Assembly (NCBI RefSeq): GCF_009900715.1
Contig: NZ_JAAAJC010000013.1
Span: 5,061 to 39,279, forward strand
Source: Halococcus salsus
GTDB lineage: Archaea; Halobacteriota; Halobacteria; Halobacteriales; Halococcaceae
Direction: 5' to 3'
DNA length: 34,219 bases
Below the pieces are notes generated by a model. It saw nothing but the letters and a program-made list of their open reading frames with translations, ran no database searches and was not told where the DNA came from. The translations under genes were made by a program, and so were the position numbers. Each line of letters starts with the position of its first letter. Positions within the stretch are counted from its first letter, which is position 1. Below, piece by piece: positions 7,583 through 15,962 of the stretch.

Positions 7583-8977
7583 TCATTTCTTTCTAACAGC
7601 ATCCGTAATATAATCCCAAATTTGATATCGTTGATAGGCGCCTTCTCCTATGATCCAAATGATTAGCAATAACAGCGCAATGAGGCAAGTAGTAAATGCC
7701 CAAATCGGCATCCAGACTGGTTTGAACCAAGGTGATACGCGTCTCCAACGCTCAGCAAGGTCAGTAACTTGAGACTGTAGCGGAGTATCTGCAGTGGCCG
7801 CAACAGTCAGAGCAGGAATAGCAGGTACCCCCTCCACCCCCACCTCATTAGCGCCACTAACCGTCACCGATCCGGTCGCTTCTTGGTCTTGAATAGTGGG
7901 GCCCCCAGCCTCATCTCCGTAGGAAAATCGTTCAGCATCGTATGTTGCCCAGGGTACGTATGCCTCCCAGACAACGTCTCCAGTTGGTGTAACCTCAATC
8001 ACACGGCTATTCATTGTATCTGTAACGAGCGTGTTTCCATTTGGAAGCCGGTCGGCATCACGAGGCCAATTTAAATCGCCGGTCAATGTCCATGTTCGAT
8101 TCCAATCTCCCGCTCCATCCGGTCCTCCAGTACGTTCGTACTCAACGATCCGGTCGTTTTCCGAGTCAGCAACGAGTATAGTTGGATTACCGTCTTTACT
8201 CTCCAGATATGTAGGGTTGTGTTGCTCATTGAGTATTGTATAGTTGTCATCACTACCGAGCTGCATCTCGATCTTCTTTGTTGAACGGTTGATACTAATG
8301 ACTTGGTCCATATTTCGCACAGATACCAGATACTCCTTGTTGGAAATCTTATCGACGTCATTAACGTGAGTCCAATCTTTTGTACTTACACCGTTATCCG
8401 CGTCATCTGGATAGTGGTTCTTAAATCTCCACTCCCAAGTGACATTGCTTGTCGATGTATTATATATGAATACGCTGTCATTGCTTACTGACGTAGTGTC
8501 GTAGTTGATGCCTGCAACAAGCAGCTCATCTCCGTTGATCAGATCTATATCATGAATGTCAGAGAGTTTGAATTGTTCAGTCCATACTCGTTGCTGCGTT
8601 TTTGGATTGAATTCGTAGACAACGGTTGTCCCACTTTTTGGATTTACAACTAACAGATTCCCGTTGGGCAATGGGTCGACATCATAGAACCAATTCTGAG
8701 TGGTTTCTGTTCCATTATATTTCCAATTTACTTCCCCATCAGGGCCAATAGAGACAAGTTGTGCGGGTCTACCTGGGAGCGAGATATTGCGGGCGTTCCA
8801 GCCTTGAGTGCTTACAATTGTAGCCGAATCTGAAGTGGTTTCTGCGCCGACTGATATCCGAGTAGGTGCATCGTATGCAAACGTCAGCACCCCGCTGAAT
8901 AAGAACAGAGACACAACAGATATACCGAGAATTCCTCTCACGAGCCATCGAAGAGTCGGCAATCCACTCATATTCAA
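7583..8977 (-). CDS. membrane-anchored arylsulfotransferase-like beta-propeller protein (1)
   Basis: A 464-residue protein with an N-terminal hydrophobic segment (about 13-35; signal peptide or anchor), a long exported domain and a C-terminal helix (about 423-445) followed by a basic tail. The middle consists of recurring propeller blades: DVDPLPNGNLLVVNPKSG, WTHVNDVDKIS, VADSENDRIVEYERTGG and WPRDADRLPNGNTLVTDT. This pattern is typical of proteins annotated in haloarchaea as arylsulfotransferase (ASST) family. The acceptor chemistry is not certain: the catalytic His of bacterial ASST cannot be assigned by eye, and some members may only bind. Many N-x-S/T sites in the exported part suggest N-glycosylation. 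It is a paralogue of the protein at 10880-12202. Met3 is an alternative start. Confidence 0.8.
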   Translation of the reverse strand: MNMSGLPTLRWLVRGILGISVVSLFLFSGVLTFAYDAPTRISVGAETTSDSATIVSTQGWNARNISLPGRPAQLVSIGPDGEVNWKYNGTETTQNWFYDVDPLPNGNLLVVNPKSGTTVVYEFNPKTQQRVWTEQFKLSDIHDIDLINGDELLVAGINYDTTSVSNDSVFIYNTSTSNVTWEWRFKNHYPDDADNGVSTKDWTHVNDVDKISNKEYLVSVRNMDQVISINRSTKKIEMQLGSDDNYTILNEQHNPTYLESKDGNPTILVADSENDRIVEYERTGGPDGAGDWNRTWTLTGDLNWPRDADRLPNGNTLVTDTMNSRVIEVTPTGDVVWEAYVPWATYDAERFSYGDEAGGPTIQDQEATGSVTVSGANEVGVEGVPAIPALTVAATADTPLQSQVTDLAERWRRVSPWFKPVWMPIWAFTTCLIALLLLIIWIIGEGAYQRYQIWDYITDAVRKK

Positions 8978-9818
8978 AATCGCTCAGCACTCAAGGTAGT
9001 CCTTTCGAAGACGCTCCTGACAACCTTCCTTGAAATGATACGTAGGTTATATCCGCTGAAACTCTACCCGATCCCACCACTAGGGCGAATGTCAATATTC
9101 TGGCTGCATGGGGAGTAGTGCCTGCTACGAACGAAAAGATATCCCCTGACAATGGATGTGGCGGGGGTTAACCCGCCCGTAAACGTGAGTGGAAACCCGA
9201 GAAGATGCGTAGCATCATGATTCGGCTTTGCAAGAACGAATTTAAAGAGTGCAATCACCAGGAGAGTATAGCTTGTGGCTTCGGCTATCTGGATTGGGTG
9301 GTGAGAGTTCAATCATGCTCCCGACGTCATTAGTATCTAGCATCGGCTAGTTTCTGGCAGTATATTATCTTTGGAAGTAAGCTGTTCCTTATTCGCTTGG
9401 TTGTTTGGAATAATATAAATTTTCTGAATGAAATCTTATCGTAAAATATGGTTTGGACGGCTCTTGGATGAGTCATTTTCGTATTTATAAGTTTCTAGCA
9501 CACATCCGGAAGAACACAAGTATATTAAATATTCGCCTTCCCGGAGTTGCTATTCGAATACACCGTTTTTGCTAGTCTTTGCCAAATCTATCTCGGGAGT
9601 ATGACAGGAGGATTGATATTCGTGAAGCAGGAAAGTGGACCGGATGAACGATTTGTGTGAAAGAGGATTCGAATGGGCTTTTGGGAGCATATATCACTTC
9701 AAGAATATCAAAACAATAATTGAGACAACGGCACTTGCGCCATCTCGTATCAACAACCAGCAGCAGTAGGCCAGTCACAGATGATATTGATAACAACTGG
9801 TTTGTTCAGCCTCTTCCC
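8978..9818. other. 840-bp gene-poor stretch
   Basis: No convincing gene is visible. On the minus strand 9064-9312 there is an 82-codon frame that starts with a hydrophobic piece (TLLVIALFKFVLA) and then loses coding character, so it may be a remnant. A GC-rich imperfect dyad around GTTAAC lies at about 9170-9190. From about 9360 to 9545 the DNA is very A/T-rich, and 9546-9818 shows only short frames. The next gene starts at 9819. Confidence 0.4.
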
Positions 9819-10112
9819 ATGACCGAATTAAGCTCCAGAGTCAGGTTCGCGGTCATACTTACTATAGGTGTTGCTGTGCCAGGAGCACTCGCTTATTTGT
9901 TTTCAATGAGTGGGTTCTCTCAGATAGCAACAATTGTCTGGGTTGTAGGATACGGTGGTGCAATTATTGCTATTTGGTATAACTGGATTCGACCTATTGA
10001 TTTTGAAGAAGGTAACCATGAAGCGAGCGTTGATAAAGAGGATTCATCAAACGACCATCAACCAGCAACAGATAACACCCAGGTAAACACTAACAGTAAT
10101 AGTGCAGAGTAA
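9819..10112 (+). CDS. small membrane protein with acidic tail
   Basis: A 97-residue protein. Two helices at about residues 8-28 and 32-52 are followed by a hydrophilic, Asp/Asn/Ser-rich tail of some 45 residues. The start is placed at ATG 9819 (MTELSSRVRF). The in-frame codons upstream to 9720 read as basic, Ser-rich non-coding sequence. The hydrophobic hairpin plus disordered acidic tail is a common haloarchaeal design; the family is not recognised. It lies between the two arylsulfotransferase-like genes but on the opposite strand. 10113-10327 contains no gene I can support. Confidence 0.6.
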   Translation: MTELSSRVRFAVILTIGVAVPGALAYLFSMSGFSQIATIVWVVGYGGAIIAIWYNWIRPIDFEEGNHEASVDKEDSSNDHQPATDNTQVNTNSNSAE

Positions 10113-10327
10113 CGCTTAATAAGAGATACTGCTTAGACTGGATCTCTCCCATCACTTAGATATCAATTGTTTAGTCAATCACGAACTACCTTGCGACATT
10201 TAAAGATCAGAAGAAAGAGTTTGAATATATAGCGCAACGAAACCTCATATGTCTTATATTGGACACGCTTCACACGCCAGTCTGTTTGACGAGATTACAA
10301 TAGATGTTCGCTGCGGACAAGAGTTTA

Positions 10328-10468
10328 TCATACCAAGGCAACCACTACAAATACCAAAAATAGAGCTCCTATTGCCACTACCTTCCAATTTTTGAAGTAG
10401 ATGGACAACAATTCCATAACTACTAATACAATAGCTACTGCTAGCAAAACAGCCGTCGTAGCCATCAT
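10328..10468 (-). CDS. 46-residue two-helix membrane protein
   Basis: ATG-ATG at 10468-10463 opens a frame ending at TGA 10330-10328. The protein has two hydrophobic helices (TTAVLLAVAIVLVVME and VVAIGALFLVFVVVALV) joined by LSIYFKNWK, with an aromatic/basic turn typical of real membrane hairpins. The in-frame sequence upstream of the ATG also reads sensibly back to a TAA (LLAVEDFTIGFIGRL) but has no ATG, GTG or TTG, so the start could be non-canonical or the 5' end mutated. The overlapping longer frame on the same strand (10254-10613) is rich in Cys, Ser and Arg and does not look like protein. Confidence 0.5.
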   Translation of the reverse strand: MMATTAVLLAVAIVLVVMELLSIYFKNWKVVAIGALFLVFVVVALV

Positions 10469-10879
10469 TAGTCGACCAATGAAGCCGATAGTAAAATCCT
10501 CTACGGCTAAGAGTTGGAGCGATAAAGGGGGTTACCAGCTCTTGTTCTCTACTATGATGTGAATCCGACCTACACCGGACTCTAACCCAAATTGCCCTGA
10601 TAATTGTCTTCAAGCCACTTTATCAGTTATCTAACGACCAAATCGCCACTTAGGTCCAAGGGCCCCCCAGTGCTACGAAGCACATCCGCGGACTGTCCAT
10701 TCCGACAAGTTCAGTTCATGACCAATCTTGGCGGGAGGCTCCTCAAAACGATCACCCTACCCACGTATTCTTTAAGTATTTAGTGGGACACCTCTTTTTC
10801 CCGTTTGGGAGTTGTTCTAGTTATGAGATTATTGCTGTGTGAGAATCAACCTGGGTGGCAGATTTTCACTATAGAGGCA
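10469..10879. other. 411-bp intergenic stretch
   Basis: No gene, RNA or clear repeat is seen. It lies between the start of the 46-residue membrane protein and the stop of the second arylsulfotransferase-like gene, both on the minus strand. Any terminator for the latter and promoter for the former must lie here. A GC-rich patch sits at about 10660-10745. Confidence 0.4.
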
Positions 10880-12202
10880 TTATCTTCGGTATCCACTCAC
10901 TATTAGCCCCCCTCCAGAGAGCAAAAGAACAGCAGCTATTACTAATAGACCAATATGCCATGGTTGGAACCAAGCTGGTAGTGGAACGATATACGATAGT
11001 CCAGCGCGTGCCTGATCAAGTAGCGGCAGTGTTGATTGGGCTGTAGCAGAAGGTGTACTCCCAGAGCTATTCATCCGATCAAGCTGATTACTGCTTAGTA
11101 GTTCACCATATGGGAGGCGCTCCGCATCATACGGCCAGATGCCTGTTTCTGCGGTCCAAACAGTTTCTCCGTTCGGTGTAACCTCCACTATACGATTATT
11201 GCGTGTGTCAGTGATTAGAGTATTACCGTTTGGGAGTCGATCAGCATCGCGAGGCCAATCGAATCCAATCCCGTTTGCAGAATCTGCTCCCCAAACGACC
11301 TCCCAACTTTCGTTCTCTCTATGTAATTCGACGACTCTATCATTCTCGCTATCGGCTACAAGAGTTGTATTCGGCCCAAGAGATTGTGGATTATGCTGGT
11401 GGTCCATTGTTTCTGGGTCACCACACAGTACATCGCCTCCACTATCATTGTTGTAATCTGCAAGCCCATTGTTGGCTTTACAATTAGCGTCGTCATTATC
11501 CTCAGTATCTTCGTTAATTACGTCAACAACTCCTTCTCCACGCTCAACAACTACAAGCTGGTTAGCGTTGCGGACTGAAACCATATATCGATCAGGGCTA
11601 ATTCTATCTACATCGTTGATATGGAGCCAATCCGTTTGAGTAGGGTCAGGTGGCGCATCGTATCGTTCACTTCCATTCCACTGCCAAGTCACGCTCCCAT
11701 TTGGTGCAACAGTGAAGATCCGTTCGTTGTCCATATCGGTCATGAGGATCTCGCCACTCGGCAGCAGATTCGCGTCGTGAACTTCACTATTCAACTTCGT
11801 TCGTACTGGGAAAGTCCATTCGCTGATAATGCGTGGCTCTGGATCTGGATCTATAATCCGAAAGCCTGTCCGAGAACATGGTGATTGATATTGTCCACAG
11901 GATTGCTGACCCTCAACAATAAAGCCTGTAAGAACTGTTCCATTTTCTAGCATGGTTACATCAAAGTAGTCCACGTTTCCCGCTCCTGTCGTCCAGACTG
12001 GGCTGCTATTTGCATTTAACATAGCTACTTGGCCTGCTGCCTGCATCCCTACCAGGGTTTGACCACGTTCAGCCGTACCATTTGAGTCCTCACTACTCAA
12101 ACTAGGTGCGGTCGCTGCACTCAGTCCAAATGAAACAACAATACCTACGATAGCTATGAGAACCAGTACTATTCCCGTACGCTGGCGAGATGGTAAGCGC
12201 AT
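10880..12202 (-). CDS. membrane-anchored arylsulfotransferase-like beta-propeller protein (2)
   Basis: A 440-residue paralogue of the protein at 7583-8977. A helix at about residues 10-30 exports or anchors the protein and a second at about 413-435 precedes GYRR. The propeller repeats match copy 1 closely: WLHINDVDRISPDRYMVSVRN, LVADSENDRVVELHRE, WPRDADRLPNGNTLITDT and NRIVEVTPNGETVW. It has four cysteines in two pairs (QQSCGQYQSPC; NCKANN with VLCGD) that copy 1 lacks. These could form disulfides outside the cell. Annotation as an arylsulfotransferase is by family resemblance; substrate and activity are unknown. The upstream region 12203-12370 holds back-to-back promoters with the CPBP protease gene. 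Confidence 0.8.
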   Translation of the reverse strand: MRLPSRQRTGIVLVLIAIVGIVVSFGLSAATAPSLSSEDSNGTAERGQTLVGMQAAGQVAMLNANSSPVWTTGAGNVDYFDVTMLENGTVLTGFIVEGQQSCGQYQSPCSRTGFRIIDPDPEPRIISEWTFPVRTKLNSEVHDANLLPSGEILMTDMDNERIFTVAPNGSVTWQWNGSERYDAPPDPTQTDWLHINDVDRISPDRYMVSVRNANQLVVVERGEGVVDVINEDTEDNDDANCKANNGLADYNNDSGGDVLCGDPETMDHQHNPQSLGPNTTLVADSENDRVVELHRENESWEVVWGADSANGIGFDWPRDADRLPNGNTLITDTRNNRIVEVTPNGETVWTAETGIWPYDAERLPYGELLSSNQLDRMNSSGSTPSATAQSTLPLLDQARAGLSYIVPLPAWFQPWHIGLLVIAAVLLLSGGGLIVSGYRR

Positions 12203-12370
12203 TGAATGATAGAACTGAGCATAGTGTTCGGTATAATTCTACTGATTCGATTCATTTCCTGTAGATAATGATGGTAAATACTCACCACAAATAACACTCA
12301 GTAGGTATATTATACTTATTTTTCCGATATCGAAGCTCGTTTGTGGTTGCATCCCCATTTCTGAAACGAA

Positions 12371-13093
12371 ATGAACAAGTTCTCTTTTGAATTTCGATCG
12401 ATAATCACTGCCATAGTTTTAGCTTTTGGTTCGTATGTAGTGGGGAACGGAATTGTTCTATTGACGATTTCAGGACTCTCTGTGGCAGGAGTTAGTGTCT
12501 CAACACGCCCAGCGCTCCGATTACTACTGAGTACAGTGTTGCTACAAGGGATTACTTTTGGTTTGCTTGGCTACCTATATCTCAAAGTCCGCAATTTAGA
12601 GTTCTCATTCTTCTCTTTTTCCCTACCTAACTTGCGTGACCTTGGTGTTACCCTTGTAGGTATTATTGGATTGCTCGTCCTGATGACGGGATTCTCACTG
12701 ATCACTGAATATTTTGGATACGATATAGCTCAGAATCAGATCATCGCTGTAGGTGAACAAAACCCATTAGTCCTTCTCTTACTAATACCTCTTTCATTTT
12801 TAGTAGTTGGGCCTGGTGAAGAATTACTATTTAGAGGGATTGTTCAAGGAGCGTTGCGAGAAGCGTTCGATCCTATCCAAACAGTAGTCCTTGCTAGTGC
12901 ACTGTTTGCCTCTATCCATTTCTTCTCTCTCTCCGGTGAGGGAAAATTTCTATATATTGGATTAGTATTCGTTCTTGCTCTCATCCTTGGAGGGACATAT
13001 GAATTAACTCAAAATTTGACTGTCCCAGCACTCATTCACGGTGCGTATAACGCAATACAGTTCGCTAGCCTCTACCTCGTCACAACAAGTTGA
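12371..13093 (+). CDS. CPBP family intramembrane metalloprotease (CAAX/Abi)
   Basis: A 240-residue polytopic protein with the CPBP (Rce1-like) glutamic protease signature. Motif 1 is GPGEELLFRG with the Glu pair at 150-151 and Arg155. Motif 2 is His183 in FASIHF. Motif 3 is His223 and Asn227 in ALIHGAYN. About seven membrane helices are predictable. Archaeal and bacterial members process or shield membrane or secreted peptides, and many sit near bacteriocin or stress genes; the substrate here cannot be told. It precedes the divergent P-type ATPase gene by 124 bp on the same strand. The low GC matches the surrounding block. Confidence 0.88.
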   Translation: MNKFSFEFRSIITAIVLAFGSYVVGNGIVLLTISGLSVAGVSVSTRPALRLLLSTVLLQGITFGLLGYLYLKVRNLEFSFFSFSLPNLRDLGVTLVGIIGLLVLMTGFSLITEYFGYDIAQNQIIAVGEQNPLVLLLLIPLSFLVVGPGEELLFRGIVQGALREAFDPIQTVVLASALFASIHFFSLSGEGKFLYIGLVFVLALILGGTYELTQNLTVPALIHGAYNAIQFASLYLVTTS

Positions 13094-13217
13094 TTATCGT
13101 GGAAAACAAACAATTCAGCAACCTCTTGACACACTCATCTGAGCGACTCGTCTGTTAGTATGATTTGCACAGCCATCCTATCTGGACCGAAGACCATCAA
13201 ACAAAACACTATCCTTT

Positions 13218-15437
13218 ATGACTAACACTGTTCCCGCTCAGACGAATGCGACCTTAACCACTTCAGATAGCAATACCATCACTGAGTACTTCTCAATAAG
13301 CGGAATGCATACTCGCGCTTGTGAATCGTATCTTGAGCGGCTTGCTACTGATACTGAAGGTGTACAAGATGCTTCAGCTAGCTATACAACAGAGGTGATG
13401 CGCGTTGAGTATGCTTTAGACGAGACCGACCGAGAGACAATTGAGGATAATCTCTCGCAGTGGGGCTATCGTGCATCAGAGCCTACCCCAGGAGAAACAG
13501 CGGGGGAACGGAGCGATTTTGATTTTCAACATTTCCGGATGATATTTTCGTTTATTGTCATCTCTTTGGTCTACCTCTTCTACATTGCATTCTTTTACCC
13601 AGTCTACCTCGGTATTTTCCCTCGGAATTTCTTGGAAAGCCACATCATCATTGTTGGTCTCTATGGCCCACTGGCTCTGTTCACGACGGTAATTATTTTT
13701 GGAGTGGGATTTCCGATCCTCCGCTCAGCATACATCAGTCTCCGAGAGAATCAGTTGACAGTCGATGTTCTCATTTCCCTTTCTGCACTCGTTACGTACA
13801 GTTATTCAATCGTCTCACTGGCGTTTTTTGGCCGCTTGTACGTTTTCTTCGACGTCGCGACCACAATTATCGTGGTTGCAACGGTTGGTAACTACATCCG
13901 TGCCAAGTACAAACGCCGCGCAGTGAAAGGTCTCGCTGAGCGTCTCAGTGCTACAGAAACACCTGTCCATCGCCTCTCCGAGGACGGAGAGATGGAGTCG
14001 GTAGCAGTTGATGACTGCGAGCCTGGGGACCGATTTTTTGTGCGGCCAGGCGAGCAAATACCCCTAGATGGGGTAATCCTGGACGGCCAGGGTACGGTCA
14101 ACGAAGCACTTGTTACTGGGGAGGCACGTCCACAGCGAAAGCTGCCGGGTGATGAAGTGATTGGAGGGTCAGCTGCCATTGATGGGGCATTTGAAGTGCA
14201 AGTCGGCGAGGGCGCAACCAGTACACTCGACCAACTCCGTGACTTGGTTTGGAATCTTCAAGCCGACCAGCTAACTACTGAACGCCTCACGAATCGTATC
14301 ATAGCAGTCTACACACTCTTCGTAGGCGGTCTCTCCATTGCAACCTTTGTCGCGTGGATTGTTCTAGGAGCAATAGTTGACACGGCTTTCCAGACGGCTC
14401 TCACAGTTATCATCGTCGCCTGTCCTATCGCACTGAGTTTAGTGGCACCGCTAGCCATCGGTCGAGGTGTGGCTGTTGCGGCCGATCGCGGAGTCCCGAT
14501 TCTTGACCAAACGACTCTTGAGCGGATCAGGGATGCTGACGTTATTGCGTTCGACAAGACAGGCACACTTACAACAGGTGAAATGCAGATTGTCGATATT
14601 GAAACAACAGAAAACACTGATAAGCTACTTCGTCGAGCAGCGGCAGTCGAATCCTATTCAGCGCATCCGATTGCAGCGGCTATACGAGCGCGTGTCGGAA
14701 GTCCTGTGGAGAGCTCTGACTTTGAGCGTTATCAGTACGGAGTCGTGGCAACCGTAGAAGGAATGGAAACAGCAGTCGGAAATCCCGCTCTCTTTAATGA
14801 ACTCGACTGGGAGTGCCCTCCATCGATTCGGACCACTATCTCGCAGATACGAGAACGCGGTGAGCTGCCAACTGTTGTTGGGTGGGAAGGAAAAGCGGTC
14901 GGTGTCATCGCGCTTGCGGATACCCCCCGTGATCGCTGGGAGGACGTAATTGAAGAACTCGATACAGACAATCGACAGATAGTTGTTATAACAGGCGACG
15001 ACCCGCTCGTCGCTAAACAGTTCGAGAATCATCCCGGAATAGATGAAGTGTACGCCGATGTCTCTCCGGAAGCAAAGGAGGAGATCATCGCGGATCTCAA
15101 AAGTGAGGGGACAGTCGCGATGGTAGGAGACGGGACAAACGATGCGCCGGCGCTGGCATCAGCTGATCTAGGCGTTGCAATGGTTTCTGGGAGTGATTTC
15201 ACAGTCACAGTTGCGGACGCCCTGATAACAGACGATACACTTGCACCGTTTGCTGAGCTGTTTACTATTGCCCAACAGACTCGACGACGATTGTTAGAAA
15301 GCCTTGGGCTGGCTCTCGTGACGCCGCTTATTGGGATTCCACTCGCAGTTGCTGGATTCGTGACGCCGGTTGTTGCTGCAGGGTTGATGGCTACAGGAGC
15401 AATCCTCGTTCTTGCAAATAGCTATCGCTCACTCTGA
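13218..15437 (+). CDS. divergent P1B-type metal ATPase with CPI motif
   Basis: A 739-residue P-type ATPase that should drive metal ions across the membrane. An N-terminal HMA-like domain (about 22-88) has GMHTRAC, so the first Cys of the usual C-x-x-C is replaced and one ligand is lost. The actuator motif is VTGEA (299-303). The membrane metal-site motif is CPI (402-404) where transporters for Cu(I) or Zn(II) have CPC. The catalytic DKTGTLT is intact (446-452), the N-domain HP pair is at 483-484 and the hinge GDGTND is at 637-642. The last two helices lack both the Asn/Tyr/Met/Ser pattern of copper pumps and the Lys/Asp pattern of zinc pumps. The energy-coupling machinery is therefore complete but the metal specificity cannot be assigned. 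It may form a separate haloarchaeal subgroup or have lost transport selectivity. Confidence is high for the family and low for the substrate. Confidence 0.92.
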   Translation: MTNTVPAQTNATLTTSDSNTITEYFSISGMHTRACESYLERLATDTEGVQDASASYTTEVMRVEYALDETDRETIEDNLSQWGYRASEPTPGETAGERSDFDFQHFRMIFSFIVISLVYLFYIAFFYPVYLGIFPRNFLESHIIIVGLYGPLALFTTVIIFGVGFPILRSAYISLRENQLTVDVLISLSALVTYSYSIVSLAFFGRLYVFFDVATTIIVVATVGNYIRAKYKRRAVKGLAERLSATETPVHRLSEDGEMESVAVDDCEPGDRFFVRPGEQIPLDGVILDGQGTVNEALVTGEARPQRKLPGDEVIGGSAAIDGAFEVQVGEGATSTLDQLRDLVWNLQADQLTTERLTNRIIAVYTLFVGGLSIATFVAWIVLGAIVDTAFQTALTVIIVACPIALSLVAPLAIGRGVAVAADRGVPILDQTTLERIRDADVIAFDKTGTLTTGEMQIVDIETTENTDKLLRRAAAVESYSAHPIAAAIRARVGSPVESSDFERYQYGVVATVEGMETAVGNPALFNELDWECPPSIRTTISQIRERGELPTVVGWEGKAVGVIALADTPRDRWEDVIEELDTDNRQIVVITGDDPLVAKQFENHPGIDEVYADVSPEAKEEIIADLKSEGTVAMVGDGTNDAPALASADLGVAMVSGSDFTVTVADALITDDTLAPFAELFTIAQQTRRRLLESLGLALVTPLIGIPLAVAGFVTPVVAAGLMATGAILVLANSYRSL

Positions 15438-15521
15438 TTTGACTCAACTTCCGTCTTCTCTGGTCTTGCTATATCCAGCGTCTACAAAACCTATCTCGCT
15501 CGATCTCGTTTCCAGATTCAT

Positions 15522-15758
15522 CTACGATAGTGTGTTAATGAGTGTGTAGATGATGAGAAAGCTGAGCAGGGCAAAAGCAACACCAAAAACTGCCATACTG
15601 ATTGGCGTTTGAGGAAAAGTGACTCCCAAGAAGGTCGTTGTTGGAGACGGATCTATAGACCCGAGAAAATAGCCGACCCCTGCAACTACAAAAACAGTGA
15701 AACCAGATATCACGCTGAGGATACTTCGTCCGGAGATACTGTCTGTCTTCGTCGTCAT
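15522..15758 (-). CDS. small membrane protein, DUF7520-like (paralogue B)
   Basis: A 78-residue protein with two helices (about 13-31 and 52-75) separated by a loop ending in PQTPISMAVFG. It is a diverged relative of the protein at 5888-6169: both have a short polar start, a Gly-rich first helix, a P-x-T/P-P-x motif and a second helix beginning M/G-x-A-V-x-G. I place the start at ATG 15758 (MTTKTDSISG). Sequence upstream in frame to 15812 is basic and unlike protein. It is convergent with the CPI-type ATPase gene. The function is unknown. Confidence 0.6.
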   Translation of the reverse strand: MTTKTDSISGRSILSVISGFTVFVVAGVGYFLGSIDPSPTTTFLGVTFPQTPISMAVFGVAFALLSFLIIYTLINTLS

Positions 15759-15962
15759 GCAAATCTTGTCGAACTGGACAGCAATATTCCTTCGTCTCTC
15801 TATTTTCGGCATATCTAGCCGGATAACTACACAGATATCTCTGTACTAGAAGTCGTAAAGACCACCAGAGAATTGTTCTGCGACTGAATACGAATACGAT
15901 CAGAATGAACGTTGTATTGCTTGTTCGACGGAATCATGTCCGTAGAGATCTGAGAGTCAAAT

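Noticed and set aside
9170-9190. GC-rich dyad around GTTAAC
   Set aside because: The arms are misaligned by a base and no gene end is near, so I do not call it a terminator.
10254-10613. 119-codon Cys-rich minus-strand frame
   Set aside because: The Cys/Ser pattern has no spacing logic, and another frame of the same strand encodes a clean membrane hairpin.
15831-15844. ACAGA-N4-TCTGT upstream of the 411-residue membrane protein
   Set aside because: The arms are only 5 bp and over 115 bp from the start codon; this is likely chance.
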